Positions 1-7,379 of a stretch of DNA of 64,000 bases are shown here, piece by piece (position 1 is the stretch's first letter; each line of letters opens with the position of its first letter). The notes beneath the pieces are model-generated. The model had not been told where the DNA came from. It made no database searches and saw only the letters and a program-made list of their open reading frames with translations. The translations under genes were made by a program, and so were the position numbers. This DNA comes from an uncultured Oscillospiraceae bacterium (GTDB taxonomy: Bacteria; Bacillota; Clostridia; Oscillospirales; Acutalibacteraceae): positions 78,789-142,788 of the forward strand of contig UQOE01000003.1 of assembly GCA_900542575.1 (NCBI GenBank), given 5' to 3'.

Positions 1-375
1 GATCAGCAGGCCGTTGATACCCTCTTCCATGAGCTCATCCATGGCGGCAATCTGCATTTCCACGTCATAGGGGAGGCTGCGGATGATGAGCTTACAGCCG
101 TAGATCGAGGTCTCCTCCTGCTTCTTTTCAATGCCGCACATGACGTCGTCGAAGAACGGTTTGTCCTTCCCGAACAGAATGATGCCGATTTTGTAGGGCT
201 TCTTCTGGGCCGCAAGGGCAATGCCGGCCTTGTTGGGGTGGTAATCCAGCTCTTTTACCGCGCGCAGAACCCGCGCTTTCGTCTCGCGGCGAACTTCGCC
301 CCGGCCGTTGAGCACACGGTCGACTGTGCCGCGGGATACGCCGGCCCGTTCCGCGATATCTTTGATGGTTGCCAT
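1..375 (-). CDS. LacI-family transcriptional regulator (3' end outside window)
   Basis: Amino-terminal 125 codons of a LacI/GalR repressor; the rest lies beyond the window edge. The start ATG is followed directly by the family's helix-turn-helix (MATIKDIAERAGVSRGTV), a hinge (LDYHPNKAG) and the beginning of the sugar-binding-protein-like sensor (KIGIILFGKDKPFFDD). LacI proteins bind palindromic operators and usually respond to a sugar. The ligand cannot be told from this fragment. An AGGAAGG-like ribosome site precedes the ATG, and an upstream palindrome near 586-611 is a candidate operator. The family call is secure; the regulon is unknown. Confidence 0.93.
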   Translation of the reverse strand, partial: MATIKDIAERAGVSRGTVDRVLNGRGEVRRETKARVLRAVKELDYHPNKAGIALAAQKKPYKIGIILFGKDKPFFDDVMCGIEKKQEETSIYGCKLIIRSLPYDVEMQIAAMDELMEEGINGLLI

Positions 376-440
376 AAATTTGTAGGTCCTTCCTAATAGC
401 TTTGCAATGAGTCCGTGCAAAAAGCAAATTATCCTTATTT

Positions 441-469
441 ACTTTACTACAGGAAATTTGACACGTCAA
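441..469 (-). promoter_or_regulatory. Putative promoter of the LacI-family gene
   Basis: On the minus strand TTGACG is followed after 17 bases by TAAAGT, about 65 bases before the start codon of the regulator. The surrounding DNA is AT-rich. Assigned by sigma-70 consensus match only. Confidence 0.4.
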
Positions 470-585
470 TGGCAAGGCACACTGTGCAAAAAGTGAGAAC
501 TTGCACAAATCTTTTCCGAAAAATAAATAATTATTTATTAAACATTTACCTTGCAGCGTTCGATTTCAAGAGTAATATAATAGTA

Positions 586-611
586 GTTCGTGAACGTGCA
601 CGTGCACGAAC
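586..611. promoter_or_regulatory. Near-perfect palindrome, candidate LacI-type operator
   Basis: A 26-base palindrome with outer arms GTTCGTG/CACGAAC and a GTGCACGTGCAC core, matching its reverse complement at 24 of 26 positions. It lies just downstream of a TATAAT (576-581) and between the LacI-family gene and prsW. A centrally symmetric GC-rich site is typical of LacI operators, so autoregulation is a reasonable inference. The rest of 376-741 shows no gene; it also contains a GTGCAA/TTGCAC inverted repeat near 484-507. Confidence 0.4.
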
Positions 612-655
612 ACACCATGACAACTCCTTGAGAAGAATTCTCCTATTTGGAAAAA

Positions 656-682
656 GTCCGCAGCATGGTTCCCGCTGCGGAC
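656..682. terminator. Bidirectional terminator hairpin
   Basis: Nine-base-pair stem (GTCCGCAGC/GCTGCGGAC) flanked by T runs on both strands. It lies beyond the end of the prsW-like gene, next to a second hairpin. Confidence 0.65.
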
Positions 683-695
683 CTTTTTCTGCCCA

Positions 696-732
696 AAAAC
701 GCCGTACCGGAAAAGAAGTTCCAGGTACGGCG
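696..732 (-). terminator. Terminator of the PrsW-family gene
   Basis: Stem CGCCGTACC/GGTACGGCG followed on the minus strand by TTTTTGG, ten bases after the stop codon of the PrsW-like gene. Confidence 0.8.
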
Positions 733-741
733 TTTGTCTTT

Positions 742-1494
742 TTATTTGCGCATGGTGGAAAATGCGTCGAGGCTGTAGTCCTGTTTGGCTTCCCGGCGGA
801 CCAGACCGAAGCAGATGAGGTACATGACAATGACAACACCGACATAGACGGCGCTTGCGGTGCTGGTGCCGATCATGGCGCAGGAGTCATAGGTGCCGTG
901 CATTAATACGGCGAGCAGGTAGCCGATGAAGAGATCCAGATGCTTTCCATTGGCATTGCCCAGATTCTCCTGGTACTTGGCGCGGCCATAGAAGATGCCG
1001 AACAGAACCGCGAAGGTCATGTGGCCGGGTATGGCGAGGAAGGCGCGGGGCAGGGCAACGCTCAGACCATAGTTGAAAACGTATTTGACGTTCTCGAAAG
1101 CCGCGAAACCGAGGGAGGTGGAGACCGCATAGACGATGCCGTCAAAGTGGTAGTCGAAATTGCGGTCTTTCCAGCTGCCGATGTAGGTGAAGATGGCTTT
1201 GGTTCCCTCTTCGACCACTGCGACGATGGCGAACGCGAGGATGAAATAGTACGAATTGGATTTGTCCATGACTTTGCCCACACTGACATAGTGGTTGAGG
1301 ATGGACTCGCCGATCATTTCCAGAACAATGGCACAGAGGGCGGCGACGATGCCAAGCCCAATGAGCTTGCAGATGAGTCCGATGGGCTCATGCTCGACTT
1401 TATCCTGCTTGTAGACATAGACCATCAGGAGGATGGCCGGGATGATGGCCGCTGCCAGATAGATCAGCAGAACGGTGTTGGCCGCAAGTATCAT
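742..1494 (-). CDS. PrsW-family intramembrane metalloprotease
   Basis: A 250-residue polytopic membrane protein with the conserved blocks of the PrsW/CPBP-like family. These are the EEGTK motif after a long membrane segment, FDGIVYAVSTSLGFAAFEN, the PGHMTFAVLFGIFYGRAKY block with its His, and a late HGTYDS. PrsW in Bacillus cleaves an anti-sigma factor; family members are membrane proteases or scaffolds with Glu/His metal ligands. No anti-sigma/sigma pair is adjacent, so the substrate is unknown. The ATG has a GGAG ribosome site about eight bases upstream and a consensus promoter in the divergent region. Confidence 0.85.
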   Translation of the reverse strand: MILAANTVLLIYLAAAIIPAILLMVYVYKQDKVEHEPIGLICKLIGLGIVAALCAIVLEMIGESILNHYVSVGKVMDKSNSYYFILAFAIVAVVEEGTKAIFTYIGSWKDRNFDYHFDGIVYAVSTSLGFAAFENVKYVFNYGLSVALPRAFLAIPGHMTFAVLFGIFYGRAKYQENLGNANGKHLDLFIGYLLAVLMHGTYDSCAMIGTSTASAVYVGVVIVMYLICFGLVRREAKQDYSLDAFSTMRK

Positions 1495-1542
1495 ATGATT
1501 ATCTCCTTCTTATTGTAACGGGCACGGTTGAAATGTGGTTCC

Positions 1543-1572
1543 ATTTTAGGACAATGTACTGCACAGCGTCAA
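1543..1572 (-). promoter_or_regulatory. Promoter of the PrsW-family gene
   Basis: Minus-strand TTGACG, 18-base spacer, TAAAAT, about 50 bases before the start codon. It overlaps the control region of the divergent DMT-transporter gene. Confidence 0.6.
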
Positions 1573-1582
1573 TAACCGATAT

Positions 1583-1611
1583 TTGATTCTGCCCGACAAC
1601 TTGATTATAAT
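1583..1611 (+). promoter_or_regulatory. Promoter of the DMT transporter operon
   Basis: TTGATT, exactly 17 bases, TATAAT; about 45 bases upstream of the transporter start codon. Confidence 0.7.
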
Positions 1612-1655
1612 AGTCGAAACCTGAAGAAGAAATCAAAAAGAGGGGATCTTTTTTC

Positions 1656-2531
1656 ATGAAAGTCAAAAACCAGCATCTTGTGGGAATTATCTTTGTCCTG
1701 CTCGCCGCGCTGGGCTTTTCGCTGATGACCTTTTTCGTCAAGCTCTCCGGCGACCTCCCCACCATGCAGAAGGTGTTCTTCCGGAACTTCGTGGCGGCTA
1801 TTATTGCCGCAGTTACGCTGCTTCGTTCCAAAGAGAAGTTCCATGTGCGAAAGGACAGCTGGGGCTGGCTTTTTCTGCGTTCCCTGATGGGCACCCTCGG
1901 CATGATTGCCAATTTCTGGGCCATTGACCGGATTGGCCTGGCGGACTCCAACATTCTGAACAAGATGTCGCCGTTCTTCGCCATCATCATGTCGTACTTT
2001 ATTCTGAGAGAGAAGCCGAACCGGGTGGAGTGGATCAGCGTGCTGGTGGCTTTCGTCGGTGCGGTCTTCGTCATTCAGCCCTCGTCCGGCGTCGCCAGCC
2101 TTCCGGCGGTGGTCGGCCTCATCGGCGGATTCTGCGCGGGATTTGCCTATACCTGTGTCCGCAAACTGGGCCAGCGCGGCGAGCGCGGTCCGGTCATCGT
2201 CTTCGTCTTCTCCATGTTCTCCTGCCTCGTCTCGCTGCCTTTCCTGATTGCCGACTACCACCATATGAGCTGGCTGCAGCTGCTCTATCTGATTCTCGCC
2301 GGTGTGTCTGCGGCACTGGGGCAGTTCAGCATTACGGCGGCCTATACCCACGCACCTGCCAAAGAGATCTCGGTCTTCGACTACACCCAGGTCCTCTTTG
2401 CCGCGCTGCTGGGCGGCCTGGTGTTCCATGAGGTGCCGAACGTCTACAGTATTATAGGTTATGTTATCATTATTGGGACGGCTGTATTTCGCTGGTACTA
2501 CAATCTGCACCGGGAGGAGGATGCGACGTGA
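1656..2531 (+). CDS. EamA/DMT-superfamily metabolite exporter
   Basis: A 291-residue inner-membrane protein with about ten hydrophobic segments in two repeats, the layout of EamA (drug/metabolite transporter) proteins. The first repeat contains FLRSLMGTLGMIANFWAI and SPFFAIIMSYFILREKPNRVEW; the second ends with YTQVLFAALLGGLVFHEVPN. Such proteins export amino acids, nucleosides or other small metabolites; the substrate cannot be deduced. It is the first gene of a three-gene coupled operon: its stop overlaps the GTG of the Cys-rich protein by four bases. Confidence 0.88.
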   Translation: MKVKNQHLVGIIFVLLAALGFSLMTFFVKLSGDLPTMQKVFFRNFVAAIIAAVTLLRSKEKFHVRKDSWGWLFLRSLMGTLGMIANFWAIDRIGLADSNILNKMSPFFAIIMSYFILREKPNRVEWISVLVAFVGAVFVIQPSSGVASLPAVVGLIGGFCAGFAYTCVRKLGQRGERGPVIVFVFSMFSCLVSLPFLIADYHHMSWLQLLYLILAGVSAALGQFSITAAYTHAPAKEISVFDYTQVLFAALLGGLVFHEVPNVYSIIGYVIIIGTAVFRWYYNLHREEDAT

Positions 2532-2791
2532 AGAACTCTTATCGATTTTTTGAGAACCGGGACTGCGACTATTTCCCATGTCACAGAGGGCTGGATGCGT
2601 TTAACTGCCTTTTCTGCTACTGCCCCTTCTATCTTTGGGATGACTGCCCGGGCGCACCGAACTATCTGCCGGTCAAAGGCGGCTTCATCAAAGACTGTTC
2701 GAATTGTACTTACCCGCATGTCCCTGCGCACTACGATGACATTATGAAGAGACTGGGCGAGCGGGCCATCCGGAAGGAGAAACCGGAATGA
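2528..2791 (+). CDS. Small cysteine-rich protein
   Basis: An 87-residue protein with eight cysteines in a compact metal-site arrangement: FPCHRGLDAFNCLFCYCPFY, then DDCPG and KDCSNCTYPH. It resembles the 'cysteine-rich small domain' family of probable metal-binding proteins, for which no enzymatic role is established. A GTG start overlaps the transporter stop (GTGA), and its own stop overlaps the next ATG (ATGA). This indicates translational coupling with the exporter and the HAD phosphatase. Function unknown; zinc or Fe-S binding is inferred from cysteine spacing. Confidence 0.75.
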   Translation: MKNSYRFFENRDCDYFPCHRGLDAFNCLFCYCPFYLWDDCPGAPNYLPVKGGFIKDCSNCTYPHVPAHYDDIMKRLGERAIRKEKPE

Positions 2792-3606
2792 CCCCGAAGA
2801 TCGTGTTTCTCGACATCGACGGCACCCTCTGCGACCGGAGCGGTATCGTATCCGATTCCACGCTGTACGCGCTTCGAACCGCTGCGGCCAATGGCCACCA
2901 GATGGTGGTCTGCAGCGGCCGGACGAAAGTGCAGATTTTTCCGAAACTGAATCCTGCGGACTATCAGGGTGTTATCTCGGCGGCCGGCTCCTGCGTGACC
3001 TGCGGCGGCAGGGTGGTCTGGCAGAAGATTATGGAGCCGGATGCCGTGCGGCGCATGGTCCGGTTTTACCGCGGCCAGGACATGCCCTTCTTCCTGCAGT
3101 CGGAAGAGGCCATCTATACCGACCCGCACTCTGCCTCCCAGATTCGGGATGCTTTTCTGGAGATTGGCCGCTCTGAAAAAGATGTCGAGGAGGTCTTCGG
3201 CACTCTGACGGTCGTGGACGACCCCGAGGAGCAGCCGAACATTGAGAAGGCACTTTATTACCGGTGCAAACTTCCCGTCGAGGAGGTGGATGCGGCCCTG
3301 GGGCACGCTTTCACCATCCAGGACTCCAGCTACAAGGTGACCCGGTTCTGCGACGGCGAGGTGACCTGCCGGGGAATTACCAAGGCCGAGGGCATGCAGC
3401 ACTATCTGAATTACGTGGGACGGTCTGCAGAGGACACCATCGCTTTCGGAGACGGCCCCAACGATTTTGAAATGCTCCAGTTCGCGGGTCTGGGCGTTGC
3501 CATGGGCAACGGGGTTCCGGCCCTCCGGGAACGGGCCGACTACGTGACCGACACGGTGACGAACAACGGCATTGAGAAAGCATTTCGAAAGCTCGGTCTG
3601 ATTTGA
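2788..3606 (+). CDS. Cof-type HAD-IIB phosphatase
   Basis: A 272-residue haloacid-dehalogenase-fold hydrolase. Motif I is FLDIDGTLCD (nucleophile and acid Asp), motif II CSGRTK, the motif III lysine lies in the C2-capped middle, and motif IV is FGDGPNDFEML. The family dephosphorylates small molecules such as sugar phosphates or flavin mononucleotide; specificity is not predictable. It is translationally coupled by an ATGA overlap to the Cys-rich protein, and a stem-loop follows its stop. Confidence 0.88.
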   Translation: MTPKIVFLDIDGTLCDRSGIVSDSTLYALRTAAANGHQMVVCSGRTKVQIFPKLNPADYQGVISAAGSCVTCGGRVVWQKIMEPDAVRRMVRFYRGQDMPFFLQSEEAIYTDPHSASQIRDAFLEIGRSEKDVEEVFGTLTVVDDPEEQPNIEKALYYRCKLPVEEVDAALGHAFTIQDSSYKVTRFCDGEVTCRGITKAEGMQHYLNYVGRSAEDTIAFGDGPNDFEMLQFAGLGVAMGNGVPALRERADYVTDTVTNNGIEKAFRKLGLI

Positions 3607-3621
3607 CCGCACGAAAGGAAA

Positions 3622-3660
3622 AAGGGCGTACGGCAGAAGAAATTTCTGTCGTGCGCCCTT
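3622..3660. terminator. Stem-loop downstream of the HAD gene
   Basis: A 15-base-pair stem (AAGGGCGTACGGCAG paired with CTGTCGTGCGCCCTT, some G-U) with loop AAGAAATTT. The plus-strand tail is not strongly U-rich, so termination efficiency is uncertain. Similar GGGCGCA...TGCGCCC stems recur at 10814 and 18233. Confidence 0.5.
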
Positions 3661-3729
3661 CGATTTGGAGAGAAGCTCCCTCAAATCTGACGTGCATCTA
3701 CACGATGCAACTAACAGTTTAACAGAAAC

Positions 3730-3881
3730 GGCACGGGCTTGGCAATGTGAAAGCGAAAAAATGAGGGGATCCGACCTGTGCCCGTGCCCGGAAAATTCGA
3801 AAAAATACAAGGATTCGAACACATGCTCTACTAGAATAGTTATGGAAACAATGACGTTCTCTGTCAGCGGCAGAGGACGTC
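3730..3881 (+). promoter_or_regulatory. Structured leader upstream of the ethanolamine operon
   Basis: The 300-base gap before eutA holds no convincing gene. It contains a 9-bp long-range stem (GGCACGGGC at 3730-3738 with GCCCGTGCC at 3780-3788) and an 11-bp hairpin (GACGTTCTCTG/CAGAGGACGTC, 3853-3881) followed by a short T-run just before the ribosome site. Known eut operons in Firmicutes are controlled by EutV antitermination or a cobalamin riboswitch. The layout would allow attenuation, but I do not see a recognisable consensus of either type. Confidence 0.35.
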
Positions 3882-3906
3882 TTTGCATATTAGAGAGGAG
3901 ATTTTT

Positions 3907-5343
3907 ATGGCGGAAGAGCAGATTCTGAGTGCCGGTCTTGACATTGGAACCACAACCACGCAGATGGTGCTGAGCCGGCTTACGCTGGAGCGCTCCGGCG
4001 GCTACGGCATTGCGCCGAAAGTCTCCGTGACCCGGCGGGAAATCCTGTACCGCAGTCCCATCCGGTTCACCGTCCTGACCGATACCGATGCCATTGACGC
4101 AAAAGCTGCCGCCGACTTTCTGTCGGAGCAGTACCGGGCTGCAGGGGTAACTGCGGATCTGATCGGTACCGGCGCCGTCATTATCACCGGCGAATCCGCC
4201 CGAAAACGGAATGCGCGGGAGGTAATCGACGCGCTGTCCGCGCTGGCCGGTGACTTTGTGGTGGCCGCCGCCGGGCCGGACCTGGAGAGCTGTCTCGCGG
4301 GCCGGGGCGCAGGCGCCGACGAGGCCAGCATTCGGACCGGTCAGACGGTGCTCAATGCAGATATCGGCGGCGGAACCTCCAACCTTTGTCTGTTTGAGGG
4401 CGGACGGGAAGTCGATGCGGCCTGCGCCGACATCGGCGGGCGGCTGATCTGCGTCGATGACGCCATGCGCGTGACAAAATGTTCGCCCCAGATCCGCATG
4501 CTGGCCGAACGGTACGGACTCCCCATCCGGACAGGGGAGCCCGTCACCCTGGAAACGCTGCGGAAAACGGCAGATCTGCTGGCGGAGGCGCTGGCGCAGA
4601 TCTGCAATCTGGCCCCGATGACGGAACTTGGCAGGTCGCTCATCACGAACCATCCCCTCCGGGCGGACAGCCGGCCGGCCAGAATGAGCTTCTCCGGCGG
4701 CGTCGCGGACTGCATGGCGCACCCGGATGACCCGCCCTTCCGCTATGGAGACATCGGCCCTGTTCTGGCGAAGGCTATCCTGTCGCATCCGGCCTTTGCC
4801 GCGACGGCTTCTGTGCCGGCAAAGGAGACGGTCCGGGCCACGGTAATTGGCGCAGGAGCCTGCAGCATGGATGTCTCCGGCAGCACAATCGCCTGCGAGG
4901 GCGTCTCCTTCCCGCTCAAAAACCTTCCGGTCCTGCCGCTGCAGTATTTCGGGGAAGAGGACTTTGCGGGACTGCAGGAGCAGATCGCGCGGGCGGTGGC
5001 TCTGCAGAAGGAGTCCGGGCTGAGCCAGGGCGCTTTTTATCTGCACGGGGCCGTCTCTCCGTCTTTCCATGAGGTGGAGTCGCTGGCGGACCTTCTGAGT
5101 CCCACCCTGGCCGAGGCGGCGGAACGGGGCGAGGTGTTCCCGGTTATTGTCGAGACCGACTTCGGTAAGGCGCTTGGCCAGTCGCTGCGGCGCCGGCTTG
5201 GACGCGGCACGCCGGTTCTCTGTCTCGACGGCATTCACTGCCAGCAGGGAGATTACATTGACATCGGCGCACCGGTGGGCGGCGGTATAGCCGTGCCGGT
5301 TGTGGTGAAGACGTTATTGTTTCACGAGAAGGAGGATTCTTGA
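3907..5343 (+). CDS. eutA: Ethanolamine ammonia-lyase reactivating factor EutA
   Basis: A 478-residue member of the actin-like ATPase fold that exchanges damaged cobalamin out of ethanolamine ammonia-lyase. The first phosphate loop is visible as GLDIGTTTTQMVLS near the N-terminus, followed by a second nucleotide loop NADIGGGTSNLCLF around residue 150. The length matches EutA. The ATG was chosen over an upstream in-frame TTG because GAGGAG lies six bases before it. Genes for both lyase subunits follow directly, confirming the role. ATP-dependent reactivation is known for the family. Confidence 0.93.
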   Translation: MAEEQILSAGLDIGTTTTQMVLSRLTLERSGGYGIAPKVSVTRREILYRSPIRFTVLTDTDAIDAKAAADFLSEQYRAAGVTADLIGTGAVIITGESARKRNAREVIDALSALAGDFVVAAAGPDLESCLAGRGAGADEASIRTGQTVLNADIGGGTSNLCLFEGGREVDAACADIGGRLICVDDAMRVTKCSPQIRMLAERYGLPIRTGEPVTLETLRKTADLLAEALAQICNLAPMTELGRSLITNHPLRADSRPARMSFSGGVADCMAHPDDPPFRYGDIGPVLAKAILSHPAFAATASVPAKETVRATVIGAGACSMDVSGSTIACEGVSFPLKNLPVLPLQYFGEEDFAGLQEQIARAVALQKESGLSQGAFYLHGAVSPSFHEVESLADLLSPTLAEAAERGEVFPVIVETDFGKALGQSLRRRLGRGTPVLCLDGIHCQQGDYIDIGAPVGGGIAVPVVVKTLLFHEKEDS

Positions 5344-6672
5344 TTGGACATTCGGGAAATCATGGCGAAGGCCAATGATAAAAAGAGCGGTGACACTCTG
5401 GCCGGAATTGCCGCGGAAAATGCCCTGGAGCGGGTGCGCGCCAGGGAAAAGCTGGCGTCGCTGACCGTCCACGACCTGTTTGAGCACCCGGCGGTCCCCT
5501 ATGAGGAGGACGCCGTGACCCGGATTATCATCGACGATGTGGACCAGGAGGAGTACCGGAAAATTCAGAACTGGACCATCGGCGACCTGCGGGAGTGGCT
5601 GCTCGACGACGCCACCACCGGGGACAGGATGCTGGCGGCCGGGCGCGGCATGTCCAGCGAGGTTATTGCCGGCGTATGCAAGCTCATGGGCAATCTCGAC
5701 CTGATGCTCGCCTCAAGCAAAATGCACATAGAGAAGACCTGCAACACGACCATCGGCGGGCCGAATGTCCTGGCGAGCCGGCTGCAGCCCAATCACCCGG
5801 TGGACAGCCCCAAGGGTGTTACCGCCAGTACGCTGGAGGGCCTCTCCTACGGCGTCGGCGACGCCGTTCTGGGCCTGAACCCTGCCATCGATACGGTGGA
5901 GAGCACCGTCAGCATCTGGAATATATTAAACGGCATCCGGGACAGGTACGAAGTCCCGACGCAGACCTGCGTCCTCAGCCATGTCACGACCCAGATGAAG
6001 GCGCTGCAGACCGGCGCCAAGGCGGACCTGTGTTTCCAGTCGCTTGCTGGCACCGAAGATGCACTTGCAGCTTTCGGCGTGACGACGGATATGCTGTCGG
6101 AGGCGCGGCAGATGTTCCTGGAGGACGGCAGCGCCAAGGGCCCCAACGTCATGTACTTTGAGACCGGCCAGGGGAGCGAGCTCTCCAGCTCAGCCCACCA
6201 CGGCTGGGACCAGGTGACCATGGAATGCCGCTGCTATGGCCTGGCCCGCCACTACGACCCGTTCCTGGTCAACACGGTCGTCGGGTTTATGGGGCCGGAG
6301 TACCTGTACGACGCCCATCAGCTGCTGCGCGCCGGATTGGAGGATGTTTTCAACGGGCATCTCCACGGACTGCCTATGGGTTGCGATGTCTGCTATACCA
6401 ACCACATGCCCACGGACCAGAACGACGGCGAAAATCTGGCCGTCATGCTGACGGCGGCGGGCTGCCACTACTTTATGGGTCTTCCCCAGGGCGACGACAT
6501 CATGCTGATGTATCAGTCCACGGGCTACCACGACATTGCCGCCCTTCGGACGATGATGAAGAGACGTCCCATCCCGGAGTTCGAGGCCTGGCTTGAAAAA
6601 CGGGGCATCTGGGAGGACGGCCATCTCGGTCCGGCGGCCGGCGACCCGACCCGATTCCTGGAGGAGGTGTGA
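5344..6672 (+). CDS. eutB: Ethanolamine ammonia-lyase large subunit
   Basis: A 442-residue catalytic subunit that, with EutC and adenosylcobalamin, splits ethanolamine into acetaldehyde and ammonia. Family blocks include IMAKANDKKSGDTLAGIAAE at the N-terminus, the TIGGPNVLASRLQPNHP segment, YFETGQGSELSSSAHHGWDQ and LPMGCDVCYTNHMPTDQND. The start is the TTG directly after the eutA stop, with AGGAGG eight bases upstream; the next ATG is too far from a ribosome site. The N-terminus is about 15 residues shorter than enterobacterial EutB, which is common in Clostridia. Confidence 0.95.
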   Translation: MDIREIMAKANDKKSGDTLAGIAAENALERVRAREKLASLTVHDLFEHPAVPYEEDAVTRIIIDDVDQEEYRKIQNWTIGDLREWLLDDATTGDRMLAAGRGMSSEVIAGVCKLMGNLDLMLASSKMHIEKTCNTTIGGPNVLASRLQPNHPVDSPKGVTASTLEGLSYGVGDAVLGLNPAIDTVESTVSIWNILNGIRDRYEVPTQTCVLSHVTTQMKALQTGAKADLCFQSLAGTEDALAAFGVTTDMLSEARQMFLEDGSAKGPNVMYFETGQGSELSSSAHHGWDQVTMECRCYGLARHYDPFLVNTVVGFMGPEYLYDAHQLLRAGLEDVFNGHLHGLPMGCDVCYTNHMPTDQNDGENLAVMLTAAGCHYFMGLPQGDDIMLMYQSTGYHDIAALRTMMKRRPIPEFEAWLEKRGIWEDGHLGPAAGDPTRFLEEV

Positions 6673-6674
6673 CA

Positions 6675-7379
6675 ATGGCATTTCTTTATCCGGAAGAGAT
6701 GAAGCGCATGCAGAGCGAGACTCCGGCGCGCATCGGCATCGGCCATGCGGGGCCGCGCTACACCACGGAGGCAATGCTCGCCTTTCAGGAAGCACATGCC
6801 AGGGCGAACGATGCGGTTCTGACCGAGGTCCCGCAGGAAGTGCTCGAAAAGCTGGGCGTCTTCGAGGTCCGCACCAAATGCAAAGACAAGTACGAGATGC
6901 TGACACGGCCTGACTGGGGCCGCATCTTTGAGGAGGACGCCCGGAAGACGATCTCCGAGCGGTGCCGGCACCACATCGATATCCAGATTTACTTCGGCGA
7001 CGGGCTCTGCAGCCCCTCCGTCGGCGCAAATCTGCCGGATCTGTACCCCGCCCTGCGGGCACAGCTGGAGGCCGAGGGGTTCAACGTCGGCACGCCGTTT
7101 TTTGTCCGCTACTGCAGGGTCAATACAGCAAGGACCATCGGTCCGCTGCTGGATGCCAAGCTGACCTGTGTGCTGCTGGGCGAGCGCCCGGGTCTGATTA
7201 CCAGCGAATCCATGTCCGCCTATATGGCGCTGAATGCAAGGCCGGACATGTCAGAATCCGATTATAAAGTGGTCAGCAACATCAGCCGTGTCGGTATGCC
7301 GCCGGTTGAGGCTGCGGCCTACATCGCAGAGCTCATGACCGGAATGCTCCGGCCGGGCGGAAAGGAACCGAGAATATGA
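6675..7379 (+). CDS. eutC: Ethanolamine ammonia-lyase small subunit
   Basis: A 234-residue cobalamin-binding small subunit. Typical features are TPARIGIGHAGPRYTTEAML near the N-terminus, IQIYFGDGLCSPSV and the C-terminal LLGERPGLITSESMSAYM with RPDMSESDYKVVSNI. The ATG at 6675 has GGAGG seven bases upstream; a GTG six bases earlier overlaps the eutB stop and is less likely. The end overlaps the start of the amidohydrolase gene (ATGA), so all four genes are probably one transcript. Confidence 0.94.
   Translation: MAFLYPEEMKRMQSETPARIGIGHAGPRYTTEAMLAFQEAHARANDAVLTEVPQEVLEKLGVFEVRTKCKDKYEMLTRPDWGRIFEEDARKTISERCRHHIDIQIYFGDGLCSPSVGANLPDLYPALRAQLEAEGFNVGTPFFVRYCRVNTARTIGPLLDAKLTCVLLGERPGLITSESMSAYMALNARPDMSESDYKVVSNISRVGMPPVEAAAYIAELMTGMLRPGGKEPRI

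Noticed and set aside
3730..3788. Cobalamin riboswitch before eutA
   Set aside because: There is a long-range stem and a fragment (GACCTGTGCC) reminiscent of a B12 box, but the conserved box order and the rest of the fold could not be found.
3805..3840. tRNA gene or tRNA remnant on the minus strand
   Set aside because: A TTCGAATCC-like piece next to TAGAGCA resembles tRNA arms, but no acceptor or anticodon stem can be built around it.
3665..3928. 87-residue reading frame in the eut leader
   Set aside because: No ribosome site, no domain, and it crosses the leader hairpin and the eutA ribosome site.
2731..5238. 835-codon open frame antisense to the HAD and eutA genes
   Set aside because: It is the reverse shadow of two well-conserved GC-rich genes; its translation shows no recognisable domain and low-complexity His/Arg/Gly-rich stretches.
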